This document shows positions 1-8,305 of a DNA stretch of 57,107 nt, piece after piece (position 1 is the first letter of the stretch; every line of letters begins with the position of its first letter). The DNA lies in contig JBAZKV010000010.1 in assembly GCA_041650635.1 (NCBI GenBank), positions 1 to 57,107 of the forward strand. Direction: 5' to 3'. The translations under genes were made by a program, and so were the position numbers. The DNA comes from Candidatus Margulisiibacteriota bacterium (GTDB taxonomy: Bacteria > Margulisbacteria > WOR-1 > JAKLHX01 > JBAZKV01). The notes under the pieces are model-generated. The model was given only the letters and a program-made list of their open reading frames with translations. It was not told the origin of the DNA and made no database searches.

Positions 1-12
1 GTTTAAAGGGAA

Positions 13-363
13 ATGATACTGGACGCGGTCAGCGAGACCAGGGCCCACAGAGCGGTTATTGTGGGGATGCCTGTCAAGGACACTATTAAACTGGTAAATG
101 ATGAAAGACTGGTATCCAATACCCTTGACCGCGAACTGCTCTGGCAGGTACAGACGCCGCAGGTGTTTGAGGCCTCTCTTATCAAGGAAGCTTATGAGCG
201 GGCGGAAAAACTCGGGATAACTGCAACCGATGACGCAAGACTGGTGGAGCGCCTCGGTGAAAAAGTTAAGATGATAAACGGCTCTTACGAGAACATTAAA
301 ATAACAACGCAGGAAGACCTTATACTGGGAGAAGCGATATTAAGCTCAAGACAGCGGCAATAG
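13..363 (+). CDS. ispD: IspD C-terminal half (MEP pathway cytidylyltransferase), broken at window edge
   Basis: IspD transfers CMP to methylerythritol phosphate in the non-mevalonate isoprenoid pathway. The 116 visible residues cover the C-terminal half of a family of about 225: PVKDTIK (20-26), TLDR (37-40), QTPQVF (47-52), TDDARLVE (72-79) and NIKITT (94-99). The N-terminal nucleotide-binding half would lie before the window. However, an in-frame TAA sits at bases 4-6, only two codons before this ATG, so the frame does not simply run off the edge. One missing base in the T/A/G run at the very start would restore a reading like the family's conserved segment. Either an assembly error at a contig end or a real frameshift explains it. 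The next gene starts inside this one. Confidence 0.8.
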   Translation: MILDAVSETRAHRAVIVGMPVKDTIKLVNDERLVSNTLDRELLWQVQTPQVFEASLIKEAYERAEKLGITATDDARLVERLGEKVKMINGSYENIKITTQEDLILGEAILSSRQRQ

Positions 364-686
364 GGCTGGCTGCCGGGTTCCTCAGCGGGCTCGTCGGCAT
401 AGGAGGGGGCATCATCATGGTGCCTGCCATGGTGTATTTTTTGTCCATGACACAGCACAGGGCGCAAGGGACATCCCTTACGGTCATTATACCGACAGCG
501 GCGGTGGGAGCAATGTATTACGGACGGGCCGGCCATATTAATTTACATTATGTGATCTGGCTGTCTATCGGGAGTTTTGCCGGAGCCTATCTGGGCAGCT
601 TTTGGGCGGGAAAGCTTTCGGAGCGCTCGCTCAAGATAATTTATGCGGTCTTCATGATCGCTGTAGGGATAAAGATGTTCTTATGA
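339..686 (+). CDS. Half-size TauE/SafE (DUF81) permease, N-terminal-type half
   Basis: This is a four-helix membrane protein of about 115 residues with the TauE/SafE signature GLVGIGGGI near residues 17-25 and the second-helix TSLTVIIPTA motif. Full-length family members, about 250 residues, export sulfite or organosulfonates and contain two such halves. In-frame ATG exists only at 417, inside the first helix after the signature, so it cannot be the true start. The frame opens after a TAA at 297-299, and no ATG, GTG or TTG lies before 417. ATT at 339, seven bases after GGGAG, gives the natural N-terminus (M)KLKTAAIGLAAG. The gene overlaps ispD and shares an ATGA overlap with the second half. 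The substrate is not known. Confidence 0.75.
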   Translation: MKLKTAAIGLAAGFLSGLVGIGGGIIMVPAMVYFLSMTQHRAQGTSLTVIIPTAAVGAMYYGRAGHINLHYVIWLSIGSFAGAYLGSFWAGKLSERSLKIIYAVFMIAVGIKMFL

Positions 687-1057
687 GCACAGCAACACTA
701 TTGCTGGTGATAGCGGCGGGGGGTCTTACAGGGGTCTTTAGCGGGCTTCTGGGAGTGGGCGGGGGCACCATCCTGATACCTGCGGCCGTCTTTATACTTG
801 GCGCTTCGCAGCATCTTGCTCAGGGAGTATCCCTTGCCGTCATCATCCCGACGGCTTTTATGGGCGCTTACGCCTACTATATGAGAGATCAGGTGGATCT
901 TCAAAAAGCACTGTACCTTATCCTTGGTTCGGTTATTGGAGCCTATCTTGGGTCTGCGCTTGCCTGCTCTTTTTGCTCAAGGGACCTCAAAATGATCTTC
1001 GGTTTATTTTTGATCGCGACCGCGGTAAAATTATTAAAAGATGTACTATCCAGATAA
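683..1057 (+). CDS. Half-size TauE/SafE (DUF81) permease, second half
   Basis: This 124-residue partner of the preceding gene has the same signature, GLLGVGGGTILIP, then GVSLAVIIPTA, and four predicted helices. The start ATG overlaps the previous stop (ATGA at 683), typical of translational coupling. The two products would together make the usual eight-helix transporter as a heterodimer, in effect the unfused form of the two-repeat family. An earlier in-frame ATG at 602 lies inside the first half and would add a non-homologous extension, so 683 is preferred. The end overlaps trpE by 17 bases. Confidence 0.8.
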   Translation: MSTATLLLVIAAGGLTGVFSGLLGVGGGTILIPAAVFILGASQHLAQGVSLAVIIPTAFMGAYAYYMRDQVDLQKALYLILGSVIGAYLGSALACSFCSRDLKMIFGLFLIATAVKLLKDVLSR

Positions 1058-2498
1058 AAAAGACTTCCTGAAGCTGGCCAAAAAAGGCAATCTTATCCCG
1101 ATATGCCGCAATATCATGGCCGATATCGAGACCCCGGTCTCGGCTTTTGCCAAGATAGAAGGCCGCTATTCGTTCCTCCTCGAAAGCGTCGAAGGGGGGC
1201 AGAATGTGGGCCGCTATTCATTCCTTGGCTGTGAGCCGTATATGCTCTTTCAGAGCAAGAATGATGAGATCAGGATAACGGCCTTTGATAAAAAAAAGCG
1301 GACCGAAGTGTTAAAAGGAGATCCTTTTGAAGTCCTAAAAAAACTGATGAAGGAACACAGGCCCATGAAAGTGGAAGGGCTTCCCCGGTTCCACGGCGGG
1401 GCGGTAGGATATATTGCATACGATGCCGTAAGGTTTATCGAAAACATACCCGACAAGAATCCGGATGACCTTGGCCTTGCCGATATCCAGCTCCTGTTCA
1501 CCGATACGATAATCGCTTTTGACCATGTAAAACACATGATAAATGTGATATCAAATGCCAGGATAAAAAATGATCCTTCCGCTTCTTATGATCTGGCCGT
1601 GAAAAAGATAGAAGAGATCATCCGCAGGCTAAAAGCGCCGGTAAAATTAAAACAGCTTGAGCTCCCGGATGAGCCGCCGGAGTTCCGCCTGTCCTCCAAT
1701 TTTACTAAGATCGAGTTTGAGCAAAATGTCGTAAAAGCAAAAGAGTATATCAAGGCAGGGGATATCATACAGGTAGTACCTTCTCAAAGGTTTACGGCGC
1801 CGCTTAAAAGAGAACCTCTTACCGTCTACAGGATCCTGCGCGCAATAAATCCCTCGCCGTACATGTACTATTTGAAGTTCGATGATGTAAAGCTTATCGG
1901 GTCCTCGCCCGAAGTCATGGTAAGACTGGAAGGAACAAAGTCCACCGTCCGTCCCATTGCCGGGACCCGCAAAAGAGGCTCCGGAGAAGAAGAGGACCTC
2001 GCCCTTGAAAGAGAGCTCTTGAGCGATGAAAAGGAAAAAGCGGAGCATATAATGCTGGTGGACCTGGCAAGGAACGATCTCGGAAAGGTTTGTGAAAAGG
2101 GCAGCGTTAAGGCCACCCGGCTAATGGATGTAGAAAAATATTCCCATGTCATGCATATAGTTTCGAATGTTGAAGGAACGCTCGAAAAAGGAAAAGACGC
2201 TTTTGACCTTTTTAAGGCCGCGTTCCCAGCAGGGACCGTGTCCGGCGCTCCAAAGATAAGGGCGATGGAGATAATCGATGAGCTGGAAAACACTAAACGC
2301 GGGCCGTACGCGGGAGCGGTGGGGTACTTTGATTTTTACGGCGACCTTGACACCTGCATTACGATCAGGACGATCCTGGTAAAAAATAAGACCGCTTATG
2401 TTCAGGCGGGGGGGGGGATCGTCCTTGATTCTTCGCCTTCAAAAGAATACGAGGAAAGCTGCAATAAGGCCAGGGCTCTTATCCGGGCGCTAAAATGA
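1041..2498 (+). CDS. trpE: Anthranilate synthase component I
   Basis: TrpE converts chorismate to anthranilate using ammonia from a TrpG glutaminase, the first step of tryptophan synthesis. The 485-residue length is normal. The N-terminal domain carries LLES at 46-49, part of the tryptophan feedback site. The chorismate-binding domain (about 225-485) shows GDIIQVVPSQRF, RPIAGTRKRG, LVDLARNDLG, the TVSGAPKIRAME segment and YVQAGGGIV. No trpG lies beside it in the window, so the partner is elsewhere. The upstream overlap and the downstream ATGA overlap with rodA suggest one transcript from ispD to rodA. No leader peptide or T-box is visible because the start lies inside the previous gene. Confidence 0.95.
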   Translation: MYYPDKKDFLKLAKKGNLIPICRNIMADIETPVSAFAKIEGRYSFLLESVEGGQNVGRYSFLGCEPYMLFQSKNDEIRITAFDKKKRTEVLKGDPFEVLKKLMKEHRPMKVEGLPRFHGGAVGYIAYDAVRFIENIPDKNPDDLGLADIQLLFTDTIIAFDHVKHMINVISNARIKNDPSASYDLAVKKIEEIIRRLKAPVKLKQLELPDEPPEFRLSSNFTKIEFEQNVVKAKEYIKAGDIIQVVPSQRFTAPLKREPLTVYRILRAINPSPYMYYLKFDDVKLIGSSPEVMVRLEGTKSTVRPIAGTRKRGSGEEEDLALERELLSDEKEKAEHIMLVDLARNDLGKVCEKGSVKATRLMDVEKYSHVMHIVSNVEGTLEKGKDAFDLFKAAFPAGTVSGAPKIRAMEIIDELENTKRGPYAGAVGYFDFYGDLDTCITIRTILVKNKTAYVQAGGGIVLDSSPSKEYEESCNKARALIRALK

Positions 2499-3754
2499 TA
2501 AACTTCAGGCTACTCAGGAATTCTGATACCGCGCTGTGGATCTGCGCGGCGCTGCTTGTCATTATCGGTTTTCTGTCCATCTATTCCTCAACTTTTTCGA
2601 TGCTTTCAAAAAAGAGCACGGTATTTGACGATATCAGGCCGGACCCTTTCATGTTCGTCGAGCGGCATCTGGTCTCTTTTCTGCTTGGCCTTGCGGCGCT
2701 GCTGCTCTTTTCCTATCTGGACTATTCGCACTTTGAGAACACCTGGCTCTGGTTCTATGGGGGGATGCTTCTTTTGCTGGGGGCTGTTGCTGTTGCAGGG
2801 TCGCAAACTTACGGGGCGCAAAGGTGGATCGGGATAGGCTTTTTCTCCCTTCAGCCTTCTGAGATAGCCAAATTGGTGATGATCTTTGCGGTGGGAAGGT
2901 TCATCAGCGTAAGAGGAGGCTTAAAGACCCTTTCCGACCTGCTCCTGCTGGGCATTTTGATAGGGGTCCCGTTCCTTCTCATCTTTAAGCAACCGGACCT
3001 GGGGACTTCCCTTGTCCTCGTGGCGATAACCTACGGCATGGCGCTGACCGGAGCTCCGTCCCTTGCAGTTGTTCTTGCTCTAATAGCGCCTTTGTTGAGC
3101 GTGGTCTTTTGCTTTCATCCCGTCCTGTGGGCTGTTTATCTTATTGCGCTCTGCGGGCTCCTGTGGGTGCTCAAACCCGGGCTCTGGGAAAGCTGCTCCG
3201 TTTTTGGCGCCGGCCTTGCGGCAGGGCTTCTTCTGCCGCAGCTGTGGAATATGCTCAAGGGATACCAGAAAGAAAGATTTCTTTCTTTTCTTAACCCGGG
3301 GGCGGACCCCTTTGGCGCAGGTTACCATACTATACAATCGCAGATAGCCATAGGCTCCGGCGGCTTTTTCGGCTCCGGATTCCTGCGGGGCACGCAGACC
3401 CAGCTGCAGTTCATTCCCCAGCAGTGGACCGATTTCATATTTTCGGCTGTCGGCGAGGAGTTCGGGCTTATCGGCACAATGCTGGTGCTTCTCCTTTTTC
3501 TAACTATCATCTGGAGGGCGCTTGCCATTGCCCTGGGATCCAGGGACCTCTTTGGCTCGCTCGTTGCAGTGGGGATAGCTTCGATGTACCTGTTCCATGT
3601 TTTTGTCAACATCGGCATGACGCTGGGGATGGCTCCCGTTGTCGGCATTCCTCTGCCGCTGGTCAGTTTTGGAGGGACCTCGCTAATTATGAACCTGGCC
3701 TCGATAGGCGTGCTTCAGAGCATTTCCATGCGCAGGGTCAAACTTTTCTTCTGA
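2495..3754 (+). CDS. rodA: RodA/SEDS family peptidoglycan polymerase
   Basis: SEDS proteins polymerise lipid II glycan strands; RodA works in the elongation machinery with a class B PBP. The 419-residue protein has about ten membrane helices and the family motifs QPSEIAKLVMI, KQPDLGTSLV, GAGYHTIQSQIAIGSGG, FIPQQWTDFIFSAVGEEFG and the C-terminal GIPLPLVSFGGTS. The FIPQQWTDF motif is RodA-like (FtsW members usually have PxxHTDF), and a separate ftsW lies in the mur cluster at 21 kb. An insert rich in Leu/Val in the middle makes it longer than a typical RodA of about 370. It starts in an ATGA overlap with trpE and ends exactly where the convergent minus-strand gene ends. Confidence 0.88.
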   Translation: MINFRLLRNSDTALWICAALLVIIGFLSIYSSTFSMLSKKSTVFDDIRPDPFMFVERHLVSFLLGLAALLLFSYLDYSHFENTWLWFYGGMLLLLGAVAVAGSQTYGAQRWIGIGFFSLQPSEIAKLVMIFAVGRFISVRGGLKTLSDLLLLGILIGVPFLLIFKQPDLGTSLVLVAITYGMALTGAPSLAVVLALIAPLLSVVFCFHPVLWAVYLIALCGLLWVLKPGLWESCSVFGAGLAAGLLLPQLWNMLKGYQKERFLSFLNPGADPFGAGYHTIQSQIAIGSGGFFGSGFLRGTQTQLQFIPQQWTDFIFSAVGEEFGLIGTMLVLLLFLTIIWRALAIALGSRDLFGSLVAVGIASMYLFHVFVNIGMTLGMAPVVGIPLPLVSFGGTSLIMNLASIGVLQSISMRRVKLFF

Positions 3755-4858
3755 TCATTTCTTAAGTTTGAAAAGTGTTTCCACATCGCCCTCGGCCTCG
3801 AACCTCTCGCCCTTAAGATGTACCACGACCTTTTTTGTCTTGAGCCATTCGTCCCTGCGCTTTAACAGCACATTGCCAAAAAGCGAGATGGTCTCTTTAT
3901 CCTCATTGTAAAGCGCGCTGTCAGACTTTGCCTGCTGTCCCTTTTGCTTTACGGTAACGCCGCCCCGGGCAACTGCGTTGCCGCTCTCAAGAGAGAGGTC
4001 AAAGGACGAACAGTTAAGTTCGGTCTCGCTCTCAAGCGCTTTTTTGGTTTCGGGGTTCCTTAGGCTTTTGAGCCTTTCTTTTTTTATGAGCGGTGCGCTT
4101 TTAAAGACGATCTTTGTATTTCCCGTCAGGACCATCCTGCTGGCAGAAGTGTCGTAGCTCATCAGGTCGCAGAAAGCTTTTTTGTCTTTTTGAATTACAG
4201 AAACACCGTCAAAAAAACTGATATTGCCGGTCTCGTTAAAGACCTCGGCTGCGGATGAGCGCACAGCGGTATTTTTCTTTCTTGTTCCCTTTGTCTTCAT
4301 CAGGACATTTCCCATTAGACGGGACCTCTTCTCAAGATAGAATACTTCAAGTGTCGTGCAGGAAAGCGTGAGGTCCTTTCCCAGGACCAGAGGGCTGCCG
4401 AAAAAAGAGGCTCTTTCGGTCCTGTGGTCATACTTCATGGAGTTAAAAGAAAAACGGGAAAAATCCCCTTTGCCCTTAAGGTCCACGAGCGCGGAGGCCC
4501 TTTTTGCAGAGCCCGGGCCTCCAAAAGCGGAGGTCTCTTTGAGCGAAGTGTTCACCTCGACCCTTCCCGTCTTAATGTTCTTGATCACGACCTTGTTGTC
4601 CTGAAATACGGAGCCGTCCTTAACTTCTTCAAAACAGGCCTTGTCCTGAAAGCGGTTGGCCCAGCCGTATGAGGAGGTAAGCTCAAAGGTCTTTTTACCC
4701 TGCGACCAGCCCACGGCCCTGGTGCCGTAGATCTCGAGCACTTTTTCGGCTCTTTTGTCGCCCATAAGGTCTATGTCCGGAAGGATAAGGTACAAAAGCC
4801 CCAGCGCCGCGGCAGCGGCAAAAAAAACAGCGGCGGCGATCTGTGTGGTCCTGTTCAT
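3755..4858 (-). CDS. LptC/LptA-like periplasmic lipopolysaccharide transport protein
   Basis: A single N-terminal membrane segment (about residues 7-27) is followed by an LptC-like stretch of beta strands and then OstA/LptA-type repeats with recurring phrases such as SCTTLEVFYLEKRSRLMGNVLM, VFNETGNISFFDGVSV and SALYNEDKETISLFGNVLLKRR. LptC anchors and LptA bridges the periplasm, passing LPS from LptFG to LptD. Here both types of strand array lie in one 367-residue chain, longer than LptC or LptA alone (about 190 each), so it may do both jobs; this is inference. It lies on the minus strand, stop to stop with rodA, and diverges from the FlgD-Ig gene. No lptB is in the window. Confidence 0.7.
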   Translation of the reverse strand: MNRTTQIAAAVFFAAAAALGLLYLILPDIDLMGDKRAEKVLEIYGTRAVGWSQGKKTFELTSSYGWANRFQDKACFEEVKDGSVFQDNKVVIKNIKTGRVEVNTSLKETSAFGGPGSAKRASALVDLKGKGDFSRFSFNSMKYDHRTERASFFGSPLVLGKDLTLSCTTLEVFYLEKRSRLMGNVLMKTKGTRKKNTAVRSSAAEVFNETGNISFFDGVSVIQKDKKAFCDLMSYDTSASRMVLTGNTKIVFKSAPLIKKERLKSLRNPETKKALESETELNCSSFDLSLESGNAVARGGVTVKQKGQQAKSDSALYNEDKETISLFGNVLLKRRDEWLKTKKVVVHLKGERFEAEGDVETLFKLKK

Positions 4859-4894
4859 GTACGCTCACAATTGTATCAGTTCGTGCCTGTATTA

Positions 4895-4903
4895 TGCTAT
4901 ATT
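4895..4903 (+). promoter_or_regulatory. Extended -10 promoter close to GTG 4913
   Basis: TGC-TATATT (extended -10, TGn plus hexamer at 4898-4903) lies nine bases before GTG 4913, which predicts a 5' leader of about 3 nt. A weak -35-like TTGTAT (4871-4876) is nearby. There is no Shine-Dalgarno sequence before the GTG. It fits the close-promoter pattern seen at several other genes in the window. Confidence 0.45.
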
Positions 4904-4912
4904 TATATTGCC

Positions 4913-5452
4913 GTGAAAAGAACAGTTGTCGCAATAACAGCCGCTATCATCGCCGTATTTTCGGCGCAGGCGCTTTGCCAGGAAGGCGTTATTGTAAGTC
5001 CGGACCCTTTTGACCCGGGAAGGGGCAGCGCCATGATCTCCTATGTGCTGGAAAAAGATACGGATGTTTTTGTCTATATTTTCGGCCCCGGCGGAAGGCT
5101 TTTGGCAAAAAAGGAGTACCGCGCGGGACAGACAGGAGGCTCTGCCGGTTTTAACCAGGTGGAGTGGAGCGGTAAAAGCGAGTACGGGGATACCGCGCGC
5201 AGGGGCACTCATCTGGTCAGAATAATGGAATCGGACACTCAAAAGGTGATAGGAGGGGCCAAACTGCTTGTTGCCGAAGGCTATGCGCTTAAGGGCGCCG
5301 AGCTGCTTGGGGCTCTTGCCGCGGCGCTTCTTGTGATGACGGGACTGCTGGCCGCCGGCAGGTCGCTGCCGCTGAAAAGGTTCAGTTCCGTATGTTATAA
5401 TGGGCTTGCCGCAAAACTTAAAAGAATGAAAGGAGACCATGATGGCGGTTAA
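4913..5452 (+). CDS. Secreted or membrane-anchored FlgD-Ig-like protein
   Basis: Starting at GTG 4913, the product has a signal peptide (VKRTVVAITAAIIAVFSAQA, cleaved before LCQ), then a single FlgD-like Ig fold (about residues 28-125) with SPDPFDPGRG, ISYVLEKDTDVFVYIFGPGG and the FNQVEWSGKSEYGDTARRGTHLV turn, and one C-terminal membrane helix (about 130-150) followed by a basic tail. FlgD-Ig modules usually end large secreted proteins; here the module stands alone and is membrane-anchored. Nothing flagellar is nearby. An ATG at 4871 in frame would add a stretch that spoils the signal peptide. The last 11-14 bases overlap gap. Confidence 0.55.
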   Translation: MKRTVVAITAAIIAVFSAQALCQEGVIVSPDPFDPGRGSAMISYVLEKDTDVFVYIFGPGGRLLAKKEYRAGQTGGSAGFNQVEWSGKSEYGDTARRGTHLVRIMESDTQKVIGGAKLLVAEGYALKGAELLGALAAALLVMTGLLAAGRSLPLKRFSSVCYNGLAAKLKRMKGDHDGG

Positions 5453-6509
5453 AGTCGGGATCAACGGGTTCGGGAGGATAGGAAGGCTGGTCTATATGGC
5501 CCTGGTGGAAAAGGGCGTGATCGGTAAAGAGGTCGAAGTGGCTGCTGTAGTCGATATAAGCACTGACGCAAAGTATTTTGCGTACCAGTTAAAGTATGAC
5601 TCGGTGCACGGCAGGTTCAAGGCCGACATTAAGACCGAAAAAAGCAGCCCCTCGGCCGCCCAGGACGATGTTCTGGTGGTTAACGGTAAAAAGGTAAAAT
5701 GCGTAATGGCCACCAAGGAGCCTTCACAGCTTCCCTGGAAAGAACTTGGAGTAGAGGTTGTGCTGGAATGCACAGGGCTTTTTACCAGCTCCGACAAGGC
5801 CAAGGGACATCTTGATGCAGGCGCAAAAAAGGTGGTAATTTCCGCTCCCGGCAAAGGAGAGGTAAAGACCATCGTCATGGGGGTAAATGACGGTGAATAT
5901 GATGCTTCAAAGCATCACATCGTATCCAATGCCTCCTGCACCACCAACTGCCTTGCTCCTCTGGTGCATGTGCTTCTTAAAGAAGGCATCGGTATCGAAA
6001 CAGGACTGATGACCACGATCCATGCTTACACAGCAACACAGAAGACAGTTGACGGTCCTTCCAAAAAGGACTGGAGAGGCGGAAGGGCTGCGGCCATCAA
6101 CATCATTCCGTCCTCTACCGGTGCCGCAAAAGCGGTAGGAGAGGTCCTTCCCTCCACCAAAGGAAAGCTGACCGGAATGTCCTTCCGCGTGCCTACAGCC
6201 GATGTCTCGGTGGTTGACCTTACCTTCCGCTCGGCCAAGGACACCTCAATAGAGGAGATCGATTCTCTGCTTAAAAAGGCTTCCGGCTCATATCTCAAGG
6301 GCATCCTCGGGGTGGCCGCCGAAGAGGTCGTTTCAACGGACTTTATCCACGACGAGCGCTCTTCCATCTATGATTCTCTCGCTACCCTTCAGAACAATCT
6401 AAAGGGAGAAAAAAGGTTCTTCAAACTCGTGTCCTGGTACGACAACGAATGGGGCTATTCAAACAGGGTGGTTGACCTGCTTGTCAAGATGATAGGCAAG
6501 GGGCTGTAG
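5442..6509 (+). CDS. gap: Glyceraldehyde-3-phosphate dehydrogenase, type I
   Basis: GAPDH oxidatively phosphorylates glyceraldehyde 3-phosphate with NAD. The N-terminal Rossmann motif GINGFGRIGR, the catalytic loop SNASCTTNCLAPL with active Cys near residue 166, HAYTATQKTVDG and the C-terminal WYDNEWGYSNR are all present. Length (355) is slightly above the usual 335, with a small insertion around KTEKSSPSAAQDD. Two ATGs lie in tandem at 5439 and 5442; 5442 sits six bases after AGGAG and is preferred. A TATAAT at 5396-5401 inside the previous gene could give it its own promoter. pgk follows, a standard glycolytic pair. Confidence 0.97.
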   Translation: MAVKVGINGFGRIGRLVYMALVEKGVIGKEVEVAAVVDISTDAKYFAYQLKYDSVHGRFKADIKTEKSSPSAAQDDVLVVNGKKVKCVMATKEPSQLPWKELGVEVVLECTGLFTSSDKAKGHLDAGAKKVVISAPGKGEVKTIVMGVNDGEYDASKHHIVSNASCTTNCLAPLVHVLLKEGIGIETGLMTTIHAYTATQKTVDGPSKKDWRGGRAAAINIIPSSTGAAKAVGEVLPSTKGKLTGMSFRVPTADVSVVDLTFRSAKDTSIEEIDSLLKKASGSYLKGILGVAAEEVVSTDFIHDERSSIYDSLATLQNNLKGEKRFFKLVSWYDNEWGYSNRVVDLLVKMIGKGL

Positions 6510-6522
6510 GTTTTGTTCGATC

Positions 6523-6550
6523 AAAAGGGCGCGCAAGCGCCCTTTTTGGT
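6523..6550 (+). terminator. Intrinsic terminator-like hairpin between gap and pgk
   Basis: A perfect 10-bp stem AAAAGGGCGC/GCGCCCTTTT closes a GCAA tetraloop (6533-6536) and ends in a T run. It lies between the gap stop and the pgk ribosome site, so it may reduce read-through into pgk or stabilise the gap transcript end. Confidence 0.7.
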
Positions 6551-6574
6551 CTTATGGCCAAAAAGGAGGGGAAG

Positions 6575-7768
6575 ATGAAAAAATCCGTAGCAGACCTCAA
6601 AGACAGCGAACTTAAAGGCAAGAGGGTCCTTGTCAGGGTGGATTTTAATGTGCCCAGGGACAAAAAGACCGGAGCGATAACTGACGACCGCAGGATAAAG
6701 GAAGCCCTTCCCACCATAAAATACCTGGCGGGCAAAGGGGCAAAGGTGATCCTTGTGTCGCATCTTGGCAGGCCCAGCGGAGTTACGGAAGAACTGCGCC
6801 TCAATGCCATAGGCGAAAGGTTGAGCTCTCTGCTGGGGAAAAAGGTCGTTAAGCTTGACGACTGCATCGGCGAAGAAGTGGAGAACACCGTTGCAAAGAT
6901 GGCCGAAGGCGATGTGACCCTTCTTGAGAATGTAAGGTTTTACAAGGAAGAGGAAGAAAACGACGAGAATTTTTCAAAAAAACTGGCGGCGCTGGCGGAT
7001 GTCTATGTCAATGATGCTTTTGGCACCGCCCACAGGGCGCATGCTTCAACAGAGGGAGTTGCCCACCTGCTTCCCGGGGTCTGCGGGTTCCTTATAGAGA
7101 AGGAACTAAAATTCCTCGGCGGAGCGCTTTCAAATCCCAAAAAGCCGTTCGTTGCCATAATAGGCGGGGCCAAAGTGTCCACCAAGATAAGCGTCATCAA
7201 GAACCTGGCAAAAAAAGTTGATGTTCTCATCATAGGCGGAGGAATGATCTATACCTTTTTGAAGGCCCAGGGGATAGAGGTCGGCAAATCGCTTGTGGAG
7301 GCCAAGTTCCTTGACCAGGCCAAGCTCATCTGGGCCGAACTCAAGGGGATGGAAGGCTTAAAACTCCTGGTCCCGGTCGATGATGTTGTTACTTCTGACA
7401 TTTCTACTGATGCACCCGCTAAGACCGTGCCGGCAGGACAGATCCCGGCCGACATGATGGGGGTTGATATAGGTCCCGATACGATAAAACTGTTTAAAGA
7501 CGCGGTAAAGAGCGCCGGTACCGTGGTCTGGAACGGCCCTCTGGGTATTTTTGAGAACCCCAAGTTCGCAAGGGGCACGATAGAGATAGCAAAAGCCCTT
7601 GCGGAATCAAAGGCGGTCACTATAGTCGGGGGAGGGGACAGCGCAGCGGCAGTTGACAAAGCAGGAGTGGCGGATAAGATAACTCACATTTCTACAGGAG
7701 GCGGGGCATCGCTGGAATTTTTGGAAGGCAAGGTCCTTCCCGGTATCGCGATACTTCAGGACAAATAA
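6575..7768 (+). CDS. pgk: Phosphoglycerate kinase
   Basis: PGK transfers phosphate from 1,3-bisphosphoglycerate to ADP. Seen are RVDFNVP (21-27), SHLGRPSG, LLENVRFY, the NDAFGTAHRAHAST segment, GGAKVSTKI, WNGPLGIFE and GGGDSAAAVDKAG near the C-terminus. The 397-residue length is normal. ATG 6575 is chosen because AAGGAGG lies five bases before it; an in-frame ATG at 6554 precedes that ribosome site and overlaps the hairpin. It follows gap and precedes ndk by 12 bases. Confidence 0.97.
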   Translation: MKKSVADLKDSELKGKRVLVRVDFNVPRDKKTGAITDDRRIKEALPTIKYLAGKGAKVILVSHLGRPSGVTEELRLNAIGERLSSLLGKKVVKLDDCIGEEVENTVAKMAEGDVTLLENVRFYKEEEENDENFSKKLAALADVYVNDAFGTAHRAHASTEGVAHLLPGVCGFLIEKELKFLGGALSNPKKPFVAIIGGAKVSTKISVIKNLAKKVDVLIIGGGMIYTFLKAQGIEVGKSLVEAKFLDQAKLIWAELKGMEGLKLLVPVDDVVTSDISTDAPAKTVPAGQIPADMMGVDIGPDTIKLFKDAVKSAGTVVWNGPLGIFENPKFARGTIEIAKALAESKAVTIVGGGDSAAAVDKAGVADKITHISTGGGASLEFLEGKVLPGIAILQDK

Positions 7769-7780
7769 GAAAGGGATACA

Positions 7781-8293
7781 ATGGCAAACACCAAGACCCT
7801 GGTCATCATCAAGCCGGACGGCATAAAAAAATCACTTACTGGGAACATTCTTTCCAGGCTGTCAGAAACCAAACTGCGCATCCTGGGGGCCAAAGTGATG
7901 CATGTAAGCCGGCAACTGGCTGAAAAACACTATGCGCATCTGAAAGACCAGCCTTTTTTCAAGAACGTGGTGGATTATATCTGCGGCGATGTTTATGATA
8001 AGCCGTACAGAAGGGTCCTTGCTCTTGTTTATACGGGCGAGGACGCCGTGGGCAAGGTCAGAAAACTTGCCGGCATAACTAATCCGGAAGAGGCAGATCC
8101 TTCGAGCATCAGGGGACAGTACGGCAGGATAACCTCAAAAGGGATCTTTGAGAATGTTGTGCATTGTTCCGCGACCCCCGAAGAAGCGGAGGTCGAGATA
8201 AAGCTCTGGTTTGAGCCGGATGAGATAGTTGAGGACATTTATCCGACGGAAGAAGTTGAGGTCAAAGTCAAGAAGAGAGTTTGGAAGAAATAG
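7781..8293 (+). CDS. ndk: Nucleoside diphosphate kinase with C-terminal extension
   Basis: NDK equalises nucleoside triphosphate pools by a phospho-histidine relay. The N-terminal TLVIIKPDGI, the IRGQYGR-type segment and the catalytic ENVVHCSATPEEAEVEI (His near residue 128) are clear. At 170 residues it is longer than the usual 140: one extra stretch sits between the Kpn loop and the active site, and a charged tail EEVEVKVKKRVWKK follows the core. This resembles the longer NDK type of some archaea and candidate phyla. It is in tandem with gap-pgk. Confidence 0.93.
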   Translation: MANTKTLVIIKPDGIKKSLTGNILSRLSETKLRILGAKVMHVSRQLAEKHYAHLKDQPFFKNVVDYICGDVYDKPYRRVLALVYTGEDAVGKVRKLAGITNPEEADPSSIRGQYGRITSKGIFENVVHCSATPEEAEVEIKLWFEPDEIVEDIYPTEEVEVKVKKRVWKK

Positions 8294-8305
8294 CATAGTT
8301 TTGTT

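Noticed and set aside
339..1057. A frameshifted single TauE gene
   Set aside because: Each half has its own complete repeat signature and the second has a clean ATGA restart, as in known half-size pairs; a simple frameshift would not create a second proper start.
1041..2498. Tryptophan attenuator or T-box before trpE
   Set aside because: trpE starts inside the preceding exporter gene, which leaves no leader; no Trp-rich peptide or T-box pattern is seen.
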